Assembly (NCBI GenBank): GCA_040753875.1
Contig: JBFMDV010000005.1
Coordinates: forward strand, 62,001-126,000
DNA length: 64,000 nt
Direction of reading: 5' to 3'
From: Candidatus Zixiibacteriota bacterium
GTDB lineage: Bacteria; Zixibacteria; MSB-5A5; GN15; FEB-12
Positions 1-8,964 of the stretch are shown here, one piece after another. The notes beneath the pieces are model-generated. The model had not been told where the DNA came from, ran no database searches, and saw nothing but the letters and a program-made list of their open reading frames with translations. The position numbers were made by a program, and so were the translations under genes. The stretch's first letter is position 1; each line of letters opens with the position of its first letter.

Positions 1-606
1 GACTGTCCCCTGCACGCTTTGGCGGACCCGTTCCGGGGCGAAAAAAAGCAGTTTGGCGATGACCTTACCTGAAGCTGCCGGTCGCAGGGCGAGAATGATG
101 ACGAAGATCACGCCGACCAGGGCAATGAGGACCGCCAGGAGTGTCCCCTGTTTCATGTCGTCATGCAGCGCCATATGTGACGACGCCACCACCGCGCCGA
201 AAATGAAGAGCAGCACCACCAGATCGAACACCATCCGCTCGATGAAAATGGTCCCCAGCGAGGCCGACTTGGTAACCCCGGGGTCTTGATAGGAGAGCGA
301 ATAGGCACGCACGAATTCGCCGAGACGAAGCGGCAAGACGTTATTGGCCATGAAGCCAATGCAAGTGGCAGCAAGCAGCTTGGGATAGGTGACGGCCTTG
401 ATCGGGGCGAGCATGAACCGCCAGCGATAGGCACGCTGGTGCATGGCAAAGACGACAAAAAACAGATTCGGCAGCAACCACCAGTAGTTTGCCTCCTTGA
501 GGGCGGTCACAAGCTCCGAGAAATCGACATTTCGGAACAGCGCCCACAACAACACCAGTGAAATGCCCACGCCGACCACAAGATAGAGGAGGCGCTTCTG
601 CTGCAT
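1..606 (-). CDS. UPF0104 / lysylphosphatidylglycerol synthase-type membrane protein (partial, C-terminus outside window)
   Basis: The frame is open from the ATG at 606 through the window edge and gives 202 residues. It has a TM segment at residues 6-22, a second around 40-50, and the family hallmark around residues 74-95 (GFMANNVLPLRLGEFVRAY). This matches the flippase-like UPF0104/LPG-synthase transmembrane family, which often accompanies envelope glycosyltransferases. An in-frame GTG at 612 overlaps the stop of the upstream glycosyltransferase gene (GTGA) and is an alternative start. Position as last visible gene of a three-gene envelope-glycan operon supports a role in lipid-linked glycan synthesis or transport. 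The substrate cannot be told. Confidence 0.85.
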   Translation of the reverse strand, partial: MQQKRLLYLVVGVGISLVLLWALFRNVDFSELVTALKEANYWWLLPNLFFVVFAMHQRAYRWRFMLAPIKAVTYPKLLAATCIGFMANNVLPLRLGEFVRAYSLSYQDPGVTKSASLGTIFIERMVFDLVVLLFIFGAVVASSHMALHDDMKQGTLLAVLIALVGVIFVIILALRPAASGKVIAKLLFFAPERVRQSVQGTV

Positions 607-608
607 CG

Positions 609-1724
609 TCACAATGGTCTCTCCGCTACCTGTTTCAACAGTTCATCGAATTTGCGCGCGGCAACATCCCAATTAAACCGTTCGGCCCAGGAGAGCGCCC
701 CCTGCTCCAGTTGCATTCGCAGTTGCTCGTCTTTGAGAATCCGCAGCAATTTGTCCGCCAGTTCGGCCAGGTTGCCGTGTTCGTACAAGAACCCGGACTG
801 ACGATCGCGGACCGAGTCGCGCAGACCAGGGGCGTTGGCAGCCACGACAGTTGTGCCCACCGAGTTCGCCTCGATATTTGTCAGTCCCCATCCTTCCTTG
901 AGCGAGGGGAGCACTGCCACATGAGCGCGGCGCATTCGCATCACTTTGTCCGCCTGCGGCACAAAACCGGTGAATTCCACGCTATTGGCAAGGCCGAGTT
1001 TGCCGGCCAGTTCCCGCAAGTACGGCAGATAGTCTCCGTCGCCAACGATCATCAGGCGCGCGTCGGGCAGCTCTTCAATAACGCGCTGGAACGCCAGTAT
1101 CAAATGATGAATGCACTTGTACTTCTTGATCCTCCCCAGGTACAGGACAGTCGGTCGATCGTACTTGGTTACCGAGGGATCATGGGCGTAGAGTCTCCGG
1201 TCGATCCCGCAATGGATGATCGAGACATCACTGCGTGGGATCCCTCGGGCGACGATATCGTCGGCGGTAGATTCGGAAATGACGTTAAACGCCCTTCCCC
1301 GGTACACCGACACGAGCGGTCGCTCGGCCAGGTAGATGTAACTGCCGAGAAGAAAATTGATCTCTTGAAACACGGTGGTGGCGAACAAATGCGGTATCAC
1401 AACTAACGTCTTCAGGTTCAAATAGAGCGGCGTGTAGAAAGGGATCTTGTTGATATCTTCGATCAAAAGGTCAAACGGCCGGCTGCGTGCCAGCCGCCTC
1501 AGATGTAACGGCGCGATCAGGTTGAAATCGTACCGGTTACCGCGCCGGATGATCTTCACGCCCTCGACTGTTTCCTCGGGGAGACCGCCGGGGAAATTGG
1601 AGCAAAATAGAGTCACGTCGTGGCCATAGGTCACCAGACGCCGCAGCAGTTCTTCAAGGTGCACTTCCGCGCCGCCGGCGAACGGATTCTTGAGGTCGTT
1701 CCAGTTGAGAGCCAGTAGTTTCAT
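609..1724 (-). CDS. Glycosyltransferase family 4 (GT-B fold)
   Basis: The product has 371 residues and a typical two-Rossmann-lobe GT-B layout. The N-terminal lobe begins MKLLALNWND and contains the acceptor-side GGAEVHLEELLRRL motif near residue 17. The C-terminal lobe contains LYLGRIKKYK and the nucleotide-sugar EGWGLTNIEAN motif, whose E-x7-E pattern is typical of GT4 retaining enzymes. No signal peptide or TM segment is seen, so it should act at the cytoplasmic face of the membrane. Its start overlaps the stop of the DUF2723 gene by 4 nt, and its stop abuts the UPF0104 gene. The sugar donor and acceptor are unknown. Confidence 0.9.
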   Translation of the reverse strand: MKLLALNWNDLKNPFAGGAEVHLEELLRRLVTYGHDVTLFCSNFPGGLPEETVEGVKIIRRGNRYDFNLIAPLHLRRLARSRPFDLLIEDINKIPFYTPLYLNLKTLVVIPHLFATTVFQEINFLLGSYIYLAERPLVSVYRGRAFNVISESTADDIVARGIPRSDVSIIHCGIDRRLYAHDPSVTKYDRPTVLYLGRIKKYKCIHHLILAFQRVIEELPDARLMIVGDGDYLPYLRELAGKLGLANSVEFTGFVPQADKVMRMRRAHVAVLPSLKEGWGLTNIEANSVGTTVVAANAPGLRDSVRDRQSGFLYEHGNLAELADKLLRILKDEQLRMQLEQGALSWAERFNWDVAARKFDELLKQVAERPL

Positions 1725-4700
1725 TTGGGCTGAGCTGACGGAGTTGGGGCGGCGCCGCTCATCTGTTTGACGAGGTCGTCACGCAGACGGCGGACATCCT
1801 GGTCCGATGGATCCGAGTTGAGCCACATATCCAGAAGTGTCTTTAGACTCGGGTATTGATTGGTTTCCACATACAGTCGTGCGAGTTCCTCGAAAGCCGG
1901 GCGGTAGGTCGGGTTCTGCGTCAACACCTGGGTCAGCAACTGCTCTGCCTCCAGAGGTGCGCCAGCTTTCCGCTTGATCCGTGCCAACATAGTGCTAAGC
2001 CACTTGCGGTCCCCTTCGGTAGTTCGGTCCATGAGATCGGCCAGCGGACCGGCTTTCCCCTGCTCGGCATATACGGTGGCCAGGAAGTTGATCAGATCGC
2101 CCGAATATGGGATGGCCGCCAGCGCGTAGGCAGCCAGCCGCTCGGCATCGTCAAAACGCCTCGCCCGCCGAAGCGTGTCACCGACCACCACAAAACTCTG
2201 GCCGTAATTGACTGACAGTCGCAGCATGTTCTCGTCTTTATACAGGTTGGGGTCGTTCAAACCGCCCAACCGAAACCGCTCCGGATTCATGAGGAACTCC
2301 ATGGACTCGTCCGTCGCCACATCGCGCCCGTCGGCAGTTTCCTTCCACCGCCATTTCATCCCCACCAACCGCAGGTGCGCATCGGCTGACTCGCCGCGGT
2401 GCTTACGGCTGTCTGCCGGTACGGTCACCGAGAAATTTATGGGACGCTTTGCGCGATTATTGTCGATGACGGCATCGACCAGTTGGTCCGATATCTGGAA
2501 AACTCTTCCATCCTCAGTTCGGTATGGTTCGATGGCGTCGATCTGGCGGTCGCTCATACCGAGGTCTACCTCCATGTAATCTCGCACCTGCTTCTGATAC
2601 CATTTCATGCCCGACAGAGACAGGTTGACCACCCGTACGTCCTTGCGGATACGGTGCGCCTCCTGCAACGCCCATAGGGGAAACGTGTCGTTATCGCCGT
2701 AGGTGAAGAACACCGCGTTGGTATCCGCGCTCTGGAGAAGATTCCAGGCGTAATTGAAGGCGATCCGGTTCTGTGAGCGGTCACTCTCATGATAGTTGCG
2801 TGCCAGCGCATACACAGGCAAGAGGAAAAGTACCAGGCTCGCAGCGATAACCGGGCGGCGAAGATTGAGCGACAATTTGGCGACCGAATCGCGGATGTAC
2901 TGGATGGTGGAGGTAATGCCGAGGCCGATCGCAAGTCCAAAAAGCAAGAACGCCGGGGTCCAGAAATAATCGCGATCACGTACTTCGATATAGTCCTGAC
3001 CAGTGACCGGATTCTGTCGGGTCCCGTCCGCAAAGTTCATATACAAGACCAGACCGACCGAACAGACCAGTACCAGCACAGCGAAACCAAGCCCAAGTTG
3101 CGAACGAATACGAATCGCCTCCCAGAGACCGAACAGTCCCAATACGAATGCGACAAAAAAGCGCGGGCCATTCAGTCCGTATTGCTCATTGAAGAATCCC
3201 CAGAACCCCATCCGTCGATAATTACCGAATTGGTTTTCCCATTCTCCACGGCGGGTGAACATGCGGGAGGTCATAGACTCGGCCCCGTATTGCTTTCGTT
3301 CGAGGAAATTGACGAAGGACGCAACATTCTGTGACGGATTGTTTTCGTTGATATACGGGTGCTCCGCCGACCGAATCGGAATATACAGATGGACCGAGAA
3401 TCCCAGCCAGGCAGCTACGACTATCAAGAGCGCAGTTTTCCACGAACCGTCTCGAAATGCTTTCGCGGCCAGCAGAATTACGCCGACGGCTGCCAGCGAG
3501 CCGTACCAGAATGGCCGCTGGCCAATCGCTATTAACGCAACGCCTGCAAGAGCGACCAATATTAGCCATCGAACATACTGTCGCACTGCCAAAGCGAGAA
3601 CCAGAGTTAACAGAATTGACACGACGCCGAATGCGGTATACCCGCGGACACCAAGCAGCAGAACGCCGGCCATGAGGCCGGTGCCGATGCCAAAAAGCGC
3701 TACGACAAGCAGTGACAGCGGTTCGGGTTGGCGAGACTTCGCGCGTGACAAATACCGTCCCAGAAGGACAATTGAGTACAACACCAGTCCGGCCAGGCCG
3801 ATCAGACCAATAATCGAGGCGACCGGATTCGCAGTTTCAAGCGGTGCACTCATGCCGCTCATGGCGCGCCGGGCAGCGGCAAAGAGGAACTGATACACCG
3901 GCAGCATCGCCACCAGAAACCCGCCTCCCACAACCAGGGCAGCCTTGGGTACTTGTTCCAATGAGAAGACATAGAACAGGAACAAAACGAACGCGACGAT
4001 GACCGGAACATAGTACCCAACTTCGTGGGGCCGCGAAGACAGAGCGAATATCAGGTACAGCTCGAAAAACAAATAGATGGCCGTAACGAACCATACCCAT
4101 ACCGGACTCTCTTTGCGCAGGATAAAGAAAAGAGCACAAAACGGCAGGATCAGAAGCGTAGTCTGGTGTGCGCCGATCCCCAGAAACGCGATGTACAGAA
4201 CGGCGAGCATGATCCGGTCGGCAGCCGACGACCGTGGTGTCTCGTGATAAATAAGTGTCAGCCAGAACGCTCCCATAAACATCGCCATGGATAATCCATA
4301 CACTTCGGCTTCGACGGCATTTCCCCATCCTGTCCGACCGAGTGCCAGAAAGAGCGCACCAGCCGCGGCGCCGGCATAGATCATGAAACGAGATAACGTA
4401 GAGTTGTCCGAGGCGAACCAGGGGCGCATGATACGGACCCCCGACAGATATCCAAACAGCGCCGCCAGCGTGGAACAGATGACGGACACGAAATTGATCC
4501 GCGCCGACGCGTCAGCGAAAAAAGGGAGCATCGCGAACAGGCGTCCGACCAGCACGAACAACGGTGTGCCGGGCGGGTGCGGGATGCCGAGAATGTGACT
4601 GACCGCTATGAACTCACCGCAATCCCAGAACGTCACAGTGGCCGCCATCGTGGACAGATAGACGAGAAACACCGTCACCGAAACGCCGGCGGCCACAAGC

Positions 4701-4741
4701 GCATTGGTCCGGTCCAGATCCTTCAGCCAGTCCCTTAACAT
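1721..4741 (-). CDS. DUF2723 multi-pass membrane protein with C-terminal TPR region
   Basis: I chose the ATG at 4741 (1006 residues), which begins MLRDWLKDLDR directly before the first TM helix; a longer frame runs to 4822. The signature TFWDCGEFIAVSHILGIPHP just after TM1 is diagnostic of DUF2723, a GT-C-like family related to protein O-mannosyltransferases. About a dozen hydrophobic helices cover the first 600 residues. A soluble region follows with GDNDTFPLWALQEAHRIRKD, and then TPR-like helices to the end. A TATATT hexamer only 10 nt before this ATG, and no clear Shine-Dalgarno, leave open a leaderless start or a start further downstream. It is transcribed ahead of the GT4 and UPF0104 genes and probably glycosylates a lipid or protein at the membrane. 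Confidence 0.85.
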   Translation of the reverse strand: MLRDWLKDLDRTNALVAAGVSVTVFLVYLSTMAATVTFWDCGEFIAVSHILGIPHPPGTPLFVLVGRLFAMLPFFADASARINFVSVICSTLAALFGYLSGVRIMRPWFASDNSTLSRFMIYAGAAAGALFLALGRTGWGNAVEAEVYGLSMAMFMGAFWLTLIYHETPRSSAADRIMLAVLYIAFLGIGAHQTTLLILPFCALFFILRKESPVWVWFVTAIYLFFELYLIFALSSRPHEVGYYVPVIVAFVLFLFYVFSLEQVPKAALVVGGGFLVAMLPVYQFLFAAARRAMSGMSAPLETANPVASIIGLIGLAGLVLYSIVLLGRYLSRAKSRQPEPLSLLVVALFGIGTGLMAGVLLLGVRGYTAFGVVSILLTLVLALAVRQYVRWLILVALAGVALIAIGQRPFWYGSLAAVGVILLAAKAFRDGSWKTALLIVVAAWLGFSVHLYIPIRSAEHPYINENNPSQNVASFVNFLERKQYGAESMTSRMFTRRGEWENQFGNYRRMGFWGFFNEQYGLNGPRFFVAFVLGLFGLWEAIRIRSQLGLGFAVLVLVCSVGLVLYMNFADGTRQNPVTGQDYIEVRDRDYFWTPAFLLFGLAIGLGITSTIQYIRDSVAKLSLNLRRPVIAASLVLFLLPVYALARNYHESDRSQNRIAFNYAWNLLQSADTNAVFFTYGDNDTFPLWALQEAHRIRKDVRVVNLSLSGMKWYQKQVRDYMEVDLGMSDRQIDAIEPYRTEDGRVFQISDQLVDAVIDNNRAKRPINFSVTVPADSRKHRGESADAHLRLVGMKWRWKETADGRDVATDESMEFLMNPERFRLGGLNDPNLYKDENMLRLSVNYGQSFVVVGDTLRRARRFDDAERLAAYALAAIPYSGDLINFLATVYAEQGKAGPLADLMDRTTEGDRKWLSTMLARIKRKAGAPLEAEQLLTQVLTQNPTYRPAFEELARLYVETNQYPSLKTLLDMWLNSDPSDQDVRRLRDDLVKQMSGAAPTPSAQPK

Positions 4742-4865
4742 AAAGGCAGCTAATATAATGCCCCGAGACCGGATGTCCAGTTTGATTCTGCGCCTGTTAC
4801 TGAGAGATCGGCATCGCGCCAAGCCAGAAAGCCGAAACCACCTCGAAATGAAGTGCCCCCAAAAA

Positions 4866-5297
4866 TCACTTTGAGTGCGGCGTTTTCTCCATCCCCTTCA
4901 CAAAGCTGTCAAGAATACCGTTGATGAAAGATGACGATTCACTGGTGGAAAACTTCTTGGCCAGTTCTATCGCTTCGTTGAGCACCACTTTCACGGGAGA
5001 GTCAGGCATCTCCTTGAGTTCCACGAGAGCCATGCGGAGGATATTGCGGTCCAGGTCGGCAATCCGGTCTATAGCCCAGTTTTTCGCCAGTGCCTGGATC
5101 TGTTCGTCGGCCCACTGCTTGTCGCGGCACGTAAGCAGAAAGAGCGATTGGGCGAACTTCTGGTGTCGGGCAGCCAGCTTGTCGTCGGTGACAACCCTGT
5201 CGAGAACGGTGCTCTGATCAAGTTCCTGAACCTCACAGGCATAAAGCCCCTGAAGCACCAGTTCGCGGGCGCGGCGGCGCGGTGTGGTATCCGCCAT
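4866..5297 (-). CDS. nusB: Transcription antitermination factor NusB
   Basis: The product has 143 residues, normal for NusB. It starts with the family N-terminus (TPRRRARELVLQGLYACEVQ) and ends with NEAIELAKKFSTSESSSFINGILD, the most conserved C-terminal helix. NusB with NusE (S10) binds boxA RNA in rRNA antitermination complexes. The start lies 3 nt after the ribH stop, so nusB is the last gene of the riboflavin operon, an arrangement common in bacteria. Confidence 0.97.
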   Translation of the reverse strand: MADTTPRRRARELVLQGLYACEVQELDQSTVLDRVVTDDKLAARHQKFAQSLFLLTCRDKQWADEQIQALAKNWAIDRIADLDRNILRMALVELKEMPDSPVKVVLNEAIELAKKFSTSESSSFINGILDSFVKGMEKTPHSK

Positions 5298-5300
5298 GTG

Positions 5301-5771
5301 CTAGCCCAACACCCGATACAGATTGACCATCTCTATCGCCGTCATGGCGGCATCCCAGCCTTTGTTACCGGCTTTCGTCCCCGACCGCTCAATCGCCTGC
5401 TCCAGATTGTCAGCCGTGATTATTCCATACACGACAGGAATATTCGCCTCCATACCAAGACGCGCAATCCCTTTCGACGCCTCTGCCGCTATATAGTCGA
5501 AGTGCGGTGTGTCGCCACGAATCACGGCGCCGACGCAGAGAACGGCATCGTAGTTGCCGCTCTTGACCATTCTCGATGCCGCAAACGGTATCTCGAACGA
5601 GCCGGGAACATGAACAATGGTAATCTGCTTGTCGTCGGCGCCGTGACGGATCAGGCAATCGAGCGCTCCTTCAACCAATTTATCAGTAAAGAAATTGTTG
5701 AAGCGGCTCGCCACCAGGCCAAAGCGAAACCCCTTCGCTTCCAGCTTGCCTTCAATTCGCTTCACGTTCAC
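5301..5771 (-). CDS. ribH: 6,7-dimethyl-8-ribityllumazine synthase
   Basis: The product has 156 residues, the usual length of the lumazine synthase subunit. It condenses 5-amino-6-ribitylaminouracil with 3,4-dihydroxy-2-butanone 4-phosphate. Visible motifs are [32 protein letters not shown], the phosphate-binding [17 protein letters not shown] and the C-terminal [18 protein letters not shown]. The start is a GTG that overlaps the ribBA stop (GTGA) and follows a good Shine-Dalgarno (GGAGGTTCACA). Confidence 0.97.
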   Translation of the reverse strand: MNVKRIEGKLEAKGFRFGLVASRFNNFFTDKLVEGALDCLIRHGADDKQITIVHVPGSFEIPFAASRMVKSGNYDAVLCVGAVIRGDTPHFDYIAAEASKGIARLGMEANIPVVYGIITADNLEQAIERSGTKAGNKGWDAAMTAIEMVNLYRVLG

Positions 5772-7000
5772 TGTGAACCTCCAGTCTCTCCAAGGGACAG
5801 CATATGGCCGAGCTTGTCCCGCTTAGTCTCAAGATAACGATGGTTGTATTTCGAGGGCTCCACCTGAAGCGGAACACGCTCCGTAATTTCCAGTCCATAC
5901 CCGGTCAATCCGATCACCTTGCGCGGGTTGTTGGTCAACAAGCGAATCGATGTCAAACCCAGATCGACGAGTATCTGCGCTCCGATGCCGTAATCACGCA
6001 GGTCGGCGTCGAAACCAAGCTCTTCATTCGCCTGTACCGTATCCCGGCCGGCATCCTGGAGTTTATAGGCGAGAATCTTGTTGGCCAGTCCGATGCCTCT
6101 TCCCTCCTGGCGCATATAGAGCACGACGCCGCACCCTTCGGCCTCCACCATTTGCATTGCTCTGTGCAACTGTGGGCCGCAGTCACACCGGTACGACCCG
6201 AACACGTCGCCGGTCAGACAGCTCGAGTGAACCCGGACCAGCACGTTTTTCCTGCAGGCAATATCCCCTCTGGTGAGCGCCAGATGGTGGTGATCATCGA
6301 TATCAGACTGATACAGATGCAGCTTGAACGTCCCATGCTCGGTGGGAAAATCGACCGATGTCACTCGGGTGACCAGTTTTTCGGTTTGGTGACGGTAAGC
6401 GATCAGGTCTCGTACGGTAATGAATCTCAGATCGAACTCTTTGGCTATCTGGGCCAGGCGGGGCACCCGCGCCATGGTGCCGTCATCATCCATGATCTCG
6501 CAGAGCACTCCGACCGGTTTCAAACCGGCGAGACGAGCCAGATCGACTGCGGCCTCGGTGTGCCCGGCGCGCGAAAGCACACCCCCTTTGAGAGCCTTGA
6601 TGGGAAAGACGTGTCCAGGGCGACCCAGGTCCTCCGGCTGCGTGTGGTCGTCCGCAAGCGCCTTAATAGTTACCGCCCGGTCGTGCGCCGATATGCCGGT
6701 CGTGGTGCCGCGCAAGGCATCGACCGAAACCGTGAACCGTGTCCCGAGCTTGGCGGTGTTCTTCTCCACCATGGGGTGAAGCCCCAGATTCTCGATCCGC
6801 TCCTCGGTCATCGGCACGCAGATGAGTCCGCGCCCGTGACGCGCCAGGAAATTGACCGATTCCGACGTGACTTTCTCGGCGGCCATGATCAGGTCCCCTT
6901 CGTTCTCGCGGTCTTCATCATCGACCACCACGACGAATTTGCCCCGACGGATATCTTCGATCGCCTCGGGCACGCTGTTGAACTGAATCGTACCCGCCAT
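5768..7000 (-). CDS. ribBA: Bifunctional DHBP synthase / GTP cyclohydrolase II
   Basis: I chose the ATG at 7000 (410 residues), preceded by GGGTGGTGAT. The frame extends to 7051, but that part overlaps ribE. Residues 1-200 are DHBP synthase, with the acidic [14 protein letters not shown] loop and [14 protein letters not shown]. Residues 205-400 are GTP cyclohydrolase II, with the zinc cysteines in [19 protein letters not shown] and the RQEGRGIGL loop. The protein starts both branches of riboflavin synthesis, from ribulose 5-phosphate and from GTP. Both active sites look intact. Confidence 0.97.
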   Translation of the reverse strand: MAGTIQFNSVPEAIEDIRRGKFVVVVDDEDRENEGDLIMAAEKVTSESVNFLARHGRGLICVPMTEERIENLGLHPMVEKNTAKLGTRFTVSVDALRGTTTGISAHDRAVTIKALADDHTQPEDLGRPGHVFPIKALKGGVLSRAGHTEAAVDLARLAGLKPVGVLCEIMDDDGTMARVPRLAQIAKEFDLRFITVRDLIAYRHQTEKLVTRVTSVDFPTEHGTFKLHLYQSDIDDHHHLALTRGDIACRKNVLVRVHSSCLTGDVFGSYRCDCGPQLHRAMQMVEAEGCGVVLYMRQEGRGIGLANKILAYKLQDAGRDTVQANEELGFDADLRDYGIGAQILVDLGLTSIRLLTNNPRKVIGLTGYGLEITERVPLQVEPSKYNHRYLETKRDKLGHMLSLGETGGSQ

Positions 7001-7001
7001 A

Positions 7002-7637
7002 TCACCACCCACTTTCGCGCAGCTTTTCAAGTGTAATCGCGTTATGCTCATATGAACTACTCAACCGTGAAACATATTTGCCAATGATATCAAATTCCAA
7101 GTTGACCCGGTCCCCCCTCGAAAGAACTCCCAGTGTGGTTGCCTTAAGTGTATGCGGTATGAGGTTCACGCTCATTCCGCCCGACCAGGCCTCGTTGACC
7201 GTCAGCGACACGCCATGAATGGCGATGGAGCCTTTGGCGACGAGATAGCGGTCGAATTCCGACCGGTAACCGATCTTCAGTTCCAGCGATTCACCGATCG
7301 GGAGGATTGACACGATTGTCCCGCAATCATCAATGTGACCAGTTACCAAATGTCCACCCATCCGGCTATCGGCGCGGAGCGCCCGTTCGAGATTCAATCG
7401 TGTTCCGGCTCGATAATCCCCGGCCACCGTCCGTGCAAGCGTCTCCTGCGACGCTTCGACTTCGAAACTGTCTCTATCGAACGAAACAACGGTGAGACAG
7501 GCGCCATCGCAACAGATCGATTCGCCGATCCTCATGTCCTGTTCTACAAGACGCGAAGCGATAGACAGCACGCGATAATTTCCGTGTGGTCGAACCGACA
7601 CTACCGTTCCGATATCTTCAACAATGCCCGTGAACAT
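7002..7637 (-). CDS. ribE: Riboflavin synthase, alpha chain
   Basis: I chose the ATG at 7637, which gives the canonical N-terminus [12 protein letters not shown] and 211 residues; the open frame to 7685 runs into ribD. Two lumazine-binding barrels are visible. The first has [14 protein letters not shown] and the second has [15 protein letters not shown], the usual internal duplication. The enzyme dismutates two lumazine molecules to riboflavin. Only 1 nt separates its start from the ribD stop. Confidence 0.96.
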   Translation of the reverse strand: MFTGIVEDIGTVVSVRPHGNYRVLSIASRLVEQDMRIGESICCDGACLTVVSFDRDSFEVEASQETLARTVAGDYRAGTRLNLERALRADSRMGGHLVTGHIDDCGTIVSILPIGESLELKIGYRSEFDRYLVAKGSIAIHGVSLTVNEAWSGGMSVNLIPHTLKATTLGVLSRGDRVNLEFDIIGKYVSRLSSSYEHNAITLEKLRESGW

Positions 7638-7638
7638 A

Positions 7639-8742
7639 CTATCTCTTTGTACTGGGGTATCCCACGAACAGATAATCTTTTCCACAAGGCAGGAACTCGT
7701 ACTTGTCGAATTTCACAGACTTCGACAGGGTCGTCACGGACAGGTTTCCAACCGAACTTACGCCCTCGCCGATCACCATCGGCGCCAACACGACAATGTA
7801 TTTGTCTACCAACCCTGCCTTTAGAAACGAGGTGGCCAGTTTTCCGCCCCCCTCGACCAGCAACGAGCGAAAACCGAATTGCCGGGCCTTAGTGACCAGA
7901 TCGCCGAGGTCGAGCAGTCCATGTGTGTTCGTCGTGATCTCCCACAGTATTGGGCTGTGCCTTCTTCGTGTCGTGCCAAATCGCGACAATGATCGGCGGC
8001 TCGATGCCACGATGGTCTTCAAGTCTCCGTCCTTTTCCAGCAATTGGCAATGGCGAGGGAAACTCATGCTGCGCGTCACGACGATCCGGTACGGATTCGC
8101 GCCGGCCACATGACGAACGGTCAGGGCCGGATTGTCGGCGATAACCGTCCCCATACCGACCACGACGGCGTCGGCTTCGGCCCGCAGTCGGTGCGCGAAC
8201 ACCAGGGCATCATGTCCCGAGATCCATTTTGAGTCACCGGTCGCGGTGGCGATGCGCCCGTCGATGGATTGCGCCGTCTTGAGCACGACAAACGGGCGGT
8301 GTTTGGTATGGTAACAGAAGTACGCCTCGTTCAGCGTCCTCGCCTCATGGCCGAGTAATCCTTTTTCAACGATGACACCCGCCCGCCGCAATACCGTCGC
8401 CCCCTGGCCGTCGACGCGCGGGTCAGGGTCGTTGGTGGCGTAGACCACGCGAGATATCCCGGATTCGATGATAGCCTGTGTGCACGGTCCGGTGCGGCCG
8501 GTATGGCAGCAGGGCTCAAGACTGACCACAAGTGTGGATCCCCAGGCGAGATGTCCGGCACGTTTTAAGGCGACGATTTCGGCATGATCGGCGCCGGCAC
8601 GCCGGTGGTACCCCTCGGCGATTATCCGCCCGCGCTTGACCACCACGGCCCCTACCATCGGATTCGGCGATGTGTTGCCTCGTCCGCGTGCGGCGAGCGT
8701 CAGGGCCCGCTCCATGAACTGAGTGAATTGTCGGTCCACCAT
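7639..8742 (-). CDS. ribD: Bifunctional diaminohydroxyphosphoribosylaminopyrimidine deaminase / reductase
   Basis: The product has 367 residues. The N-terminal deaminase (about 1-145) has the zinc ligands in HAEIVAL and PCCHTGRTGPC. The C-terminal reductase (about 150-365) has the GDSKWISGHDALVFAHRLRAEADAV-type substrate site and LLVEGGGKLATSFL. It is the first gene after the FMN riboswitch. Its ATG lies 7 nt after a GGGG Shine-Dalgarno that forms part of the 3' arm of the expression-platform hairpin, so both transcription and translation may respond to FMN. Confidence 0.97.
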   Translation of the reverse strand: MVDRQFTQFMERALTLAARGRGNTSPNPMVGAVVVKRGRIIAEGYHRRAGADHAEIVALKRAGHLAWGSTLVVSLEPCCHTGRTGPCTQAIIESGISRVVYATNDPDPRVDGQGATVLRRAGVIVEKGLLGHEARTLNEAYFCYHTKHRPFVVLKTAQSIDGRIATATGDSKWISGHDALVFAHRLRAEADAVVVGMGTVIADNPALTVRHVAGANPYRIVVTRSMSFPRHCQLLEKDGDLKTIVASSRRSLSRFGTTRRRHSPILWEITTNTHGLLDLGDLVTKARQFGFRSLLVEGGGKLATSFLKAGLVDKYIVVLAPMVIGEGVSSVGNLSVTTLSKSVKFDKYEFLPCGKDYLFVGYPSTKR

Positions 8743-8767
8743 AAAAATACCCCAAAGAGCTTCGGGG
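8743..8767 (-). terminator. FMN riboswitch expression platform: hairpin plus U-tract at the ribD start
   Basis: On the minus strand CCCCGAA and TTTGGGG (8761-8767 and 8750-8756) pair around a 4-nt loop, followed by TATTTTT directly before the ribD ATG. The short U-run suits an intrinsic terminator. The 3' arm also holds the only candidate ribD ribosome-binding site, so the hairpin could block translation as well. Confidence 0.7.
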
Positions 8768-8805
8768 CAAACGGACAGACCGATAGTGAGACGAACTCCT
8801 ATCTT

Positions 8806-8922
8806 GGTTTTCTACCATCCGGACTTTAACCGTCGGCGCCTGAATTGCACAGGCTCAACCAGCTTTTGGCCGGGTCGCGGGCTGTACCGCCGATCGAGGA
8901 ATTGCACCTCGCCCCGAAAACC
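8806..8922 (-). promoter_or_regulatory. FMN riboswitch (RFN element) aptamer
   Basis: Read on the minus strand, the leader has the RFN landmarks in order. They are TTCGGGGCGAGGTG, a first ATTCC arm, GATCGGCGGTA, GCCCGCGACCCGGCC, GCCTGTGCAATTCAGG, CGCCGACGGT and AGTCCGGATGGTAGA. P1 closes with GGTTTTC (8922-8916) against GAAAACC (8812-8806). The element sits between a TTGCCT/TATATT promoter and ribD. By established family behaviour FMN binding turns the operon off. Confidence 0.96.
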
Positions 8923-8936
8923 GCTTTGTGAGCGTT

Positions 8937-8964
8937 AATATATGGGGTGGCACAGAAAAGGCAA
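8937..8964 (-). promoter_or_regulatory. Predicted vegetative promoter of the rib operon
   Basis: On the minus strand there is a -35 TTGCCT at 8964-8959, a 16-bp spacer and a -10 TATATT at 8942-8937. Transcription would begin just before P1 of the riboswitch. The -35 lies directly next to the stop codon of the upstream histidine kinase gene. Confidence 0.6.

Noticed and set aside
5804-7036. Open frame of 410 codons on the plus strand
   Set aside because: It is the antisense shadow of ribBA, whose minus-strand product has intact active-site motifs.
8820-8926. Possible tRNA-like fold from the ATTGCAC/CAGGCTC segments
   Set aside because: All conserved blocks belong to the FMN riboswitch.
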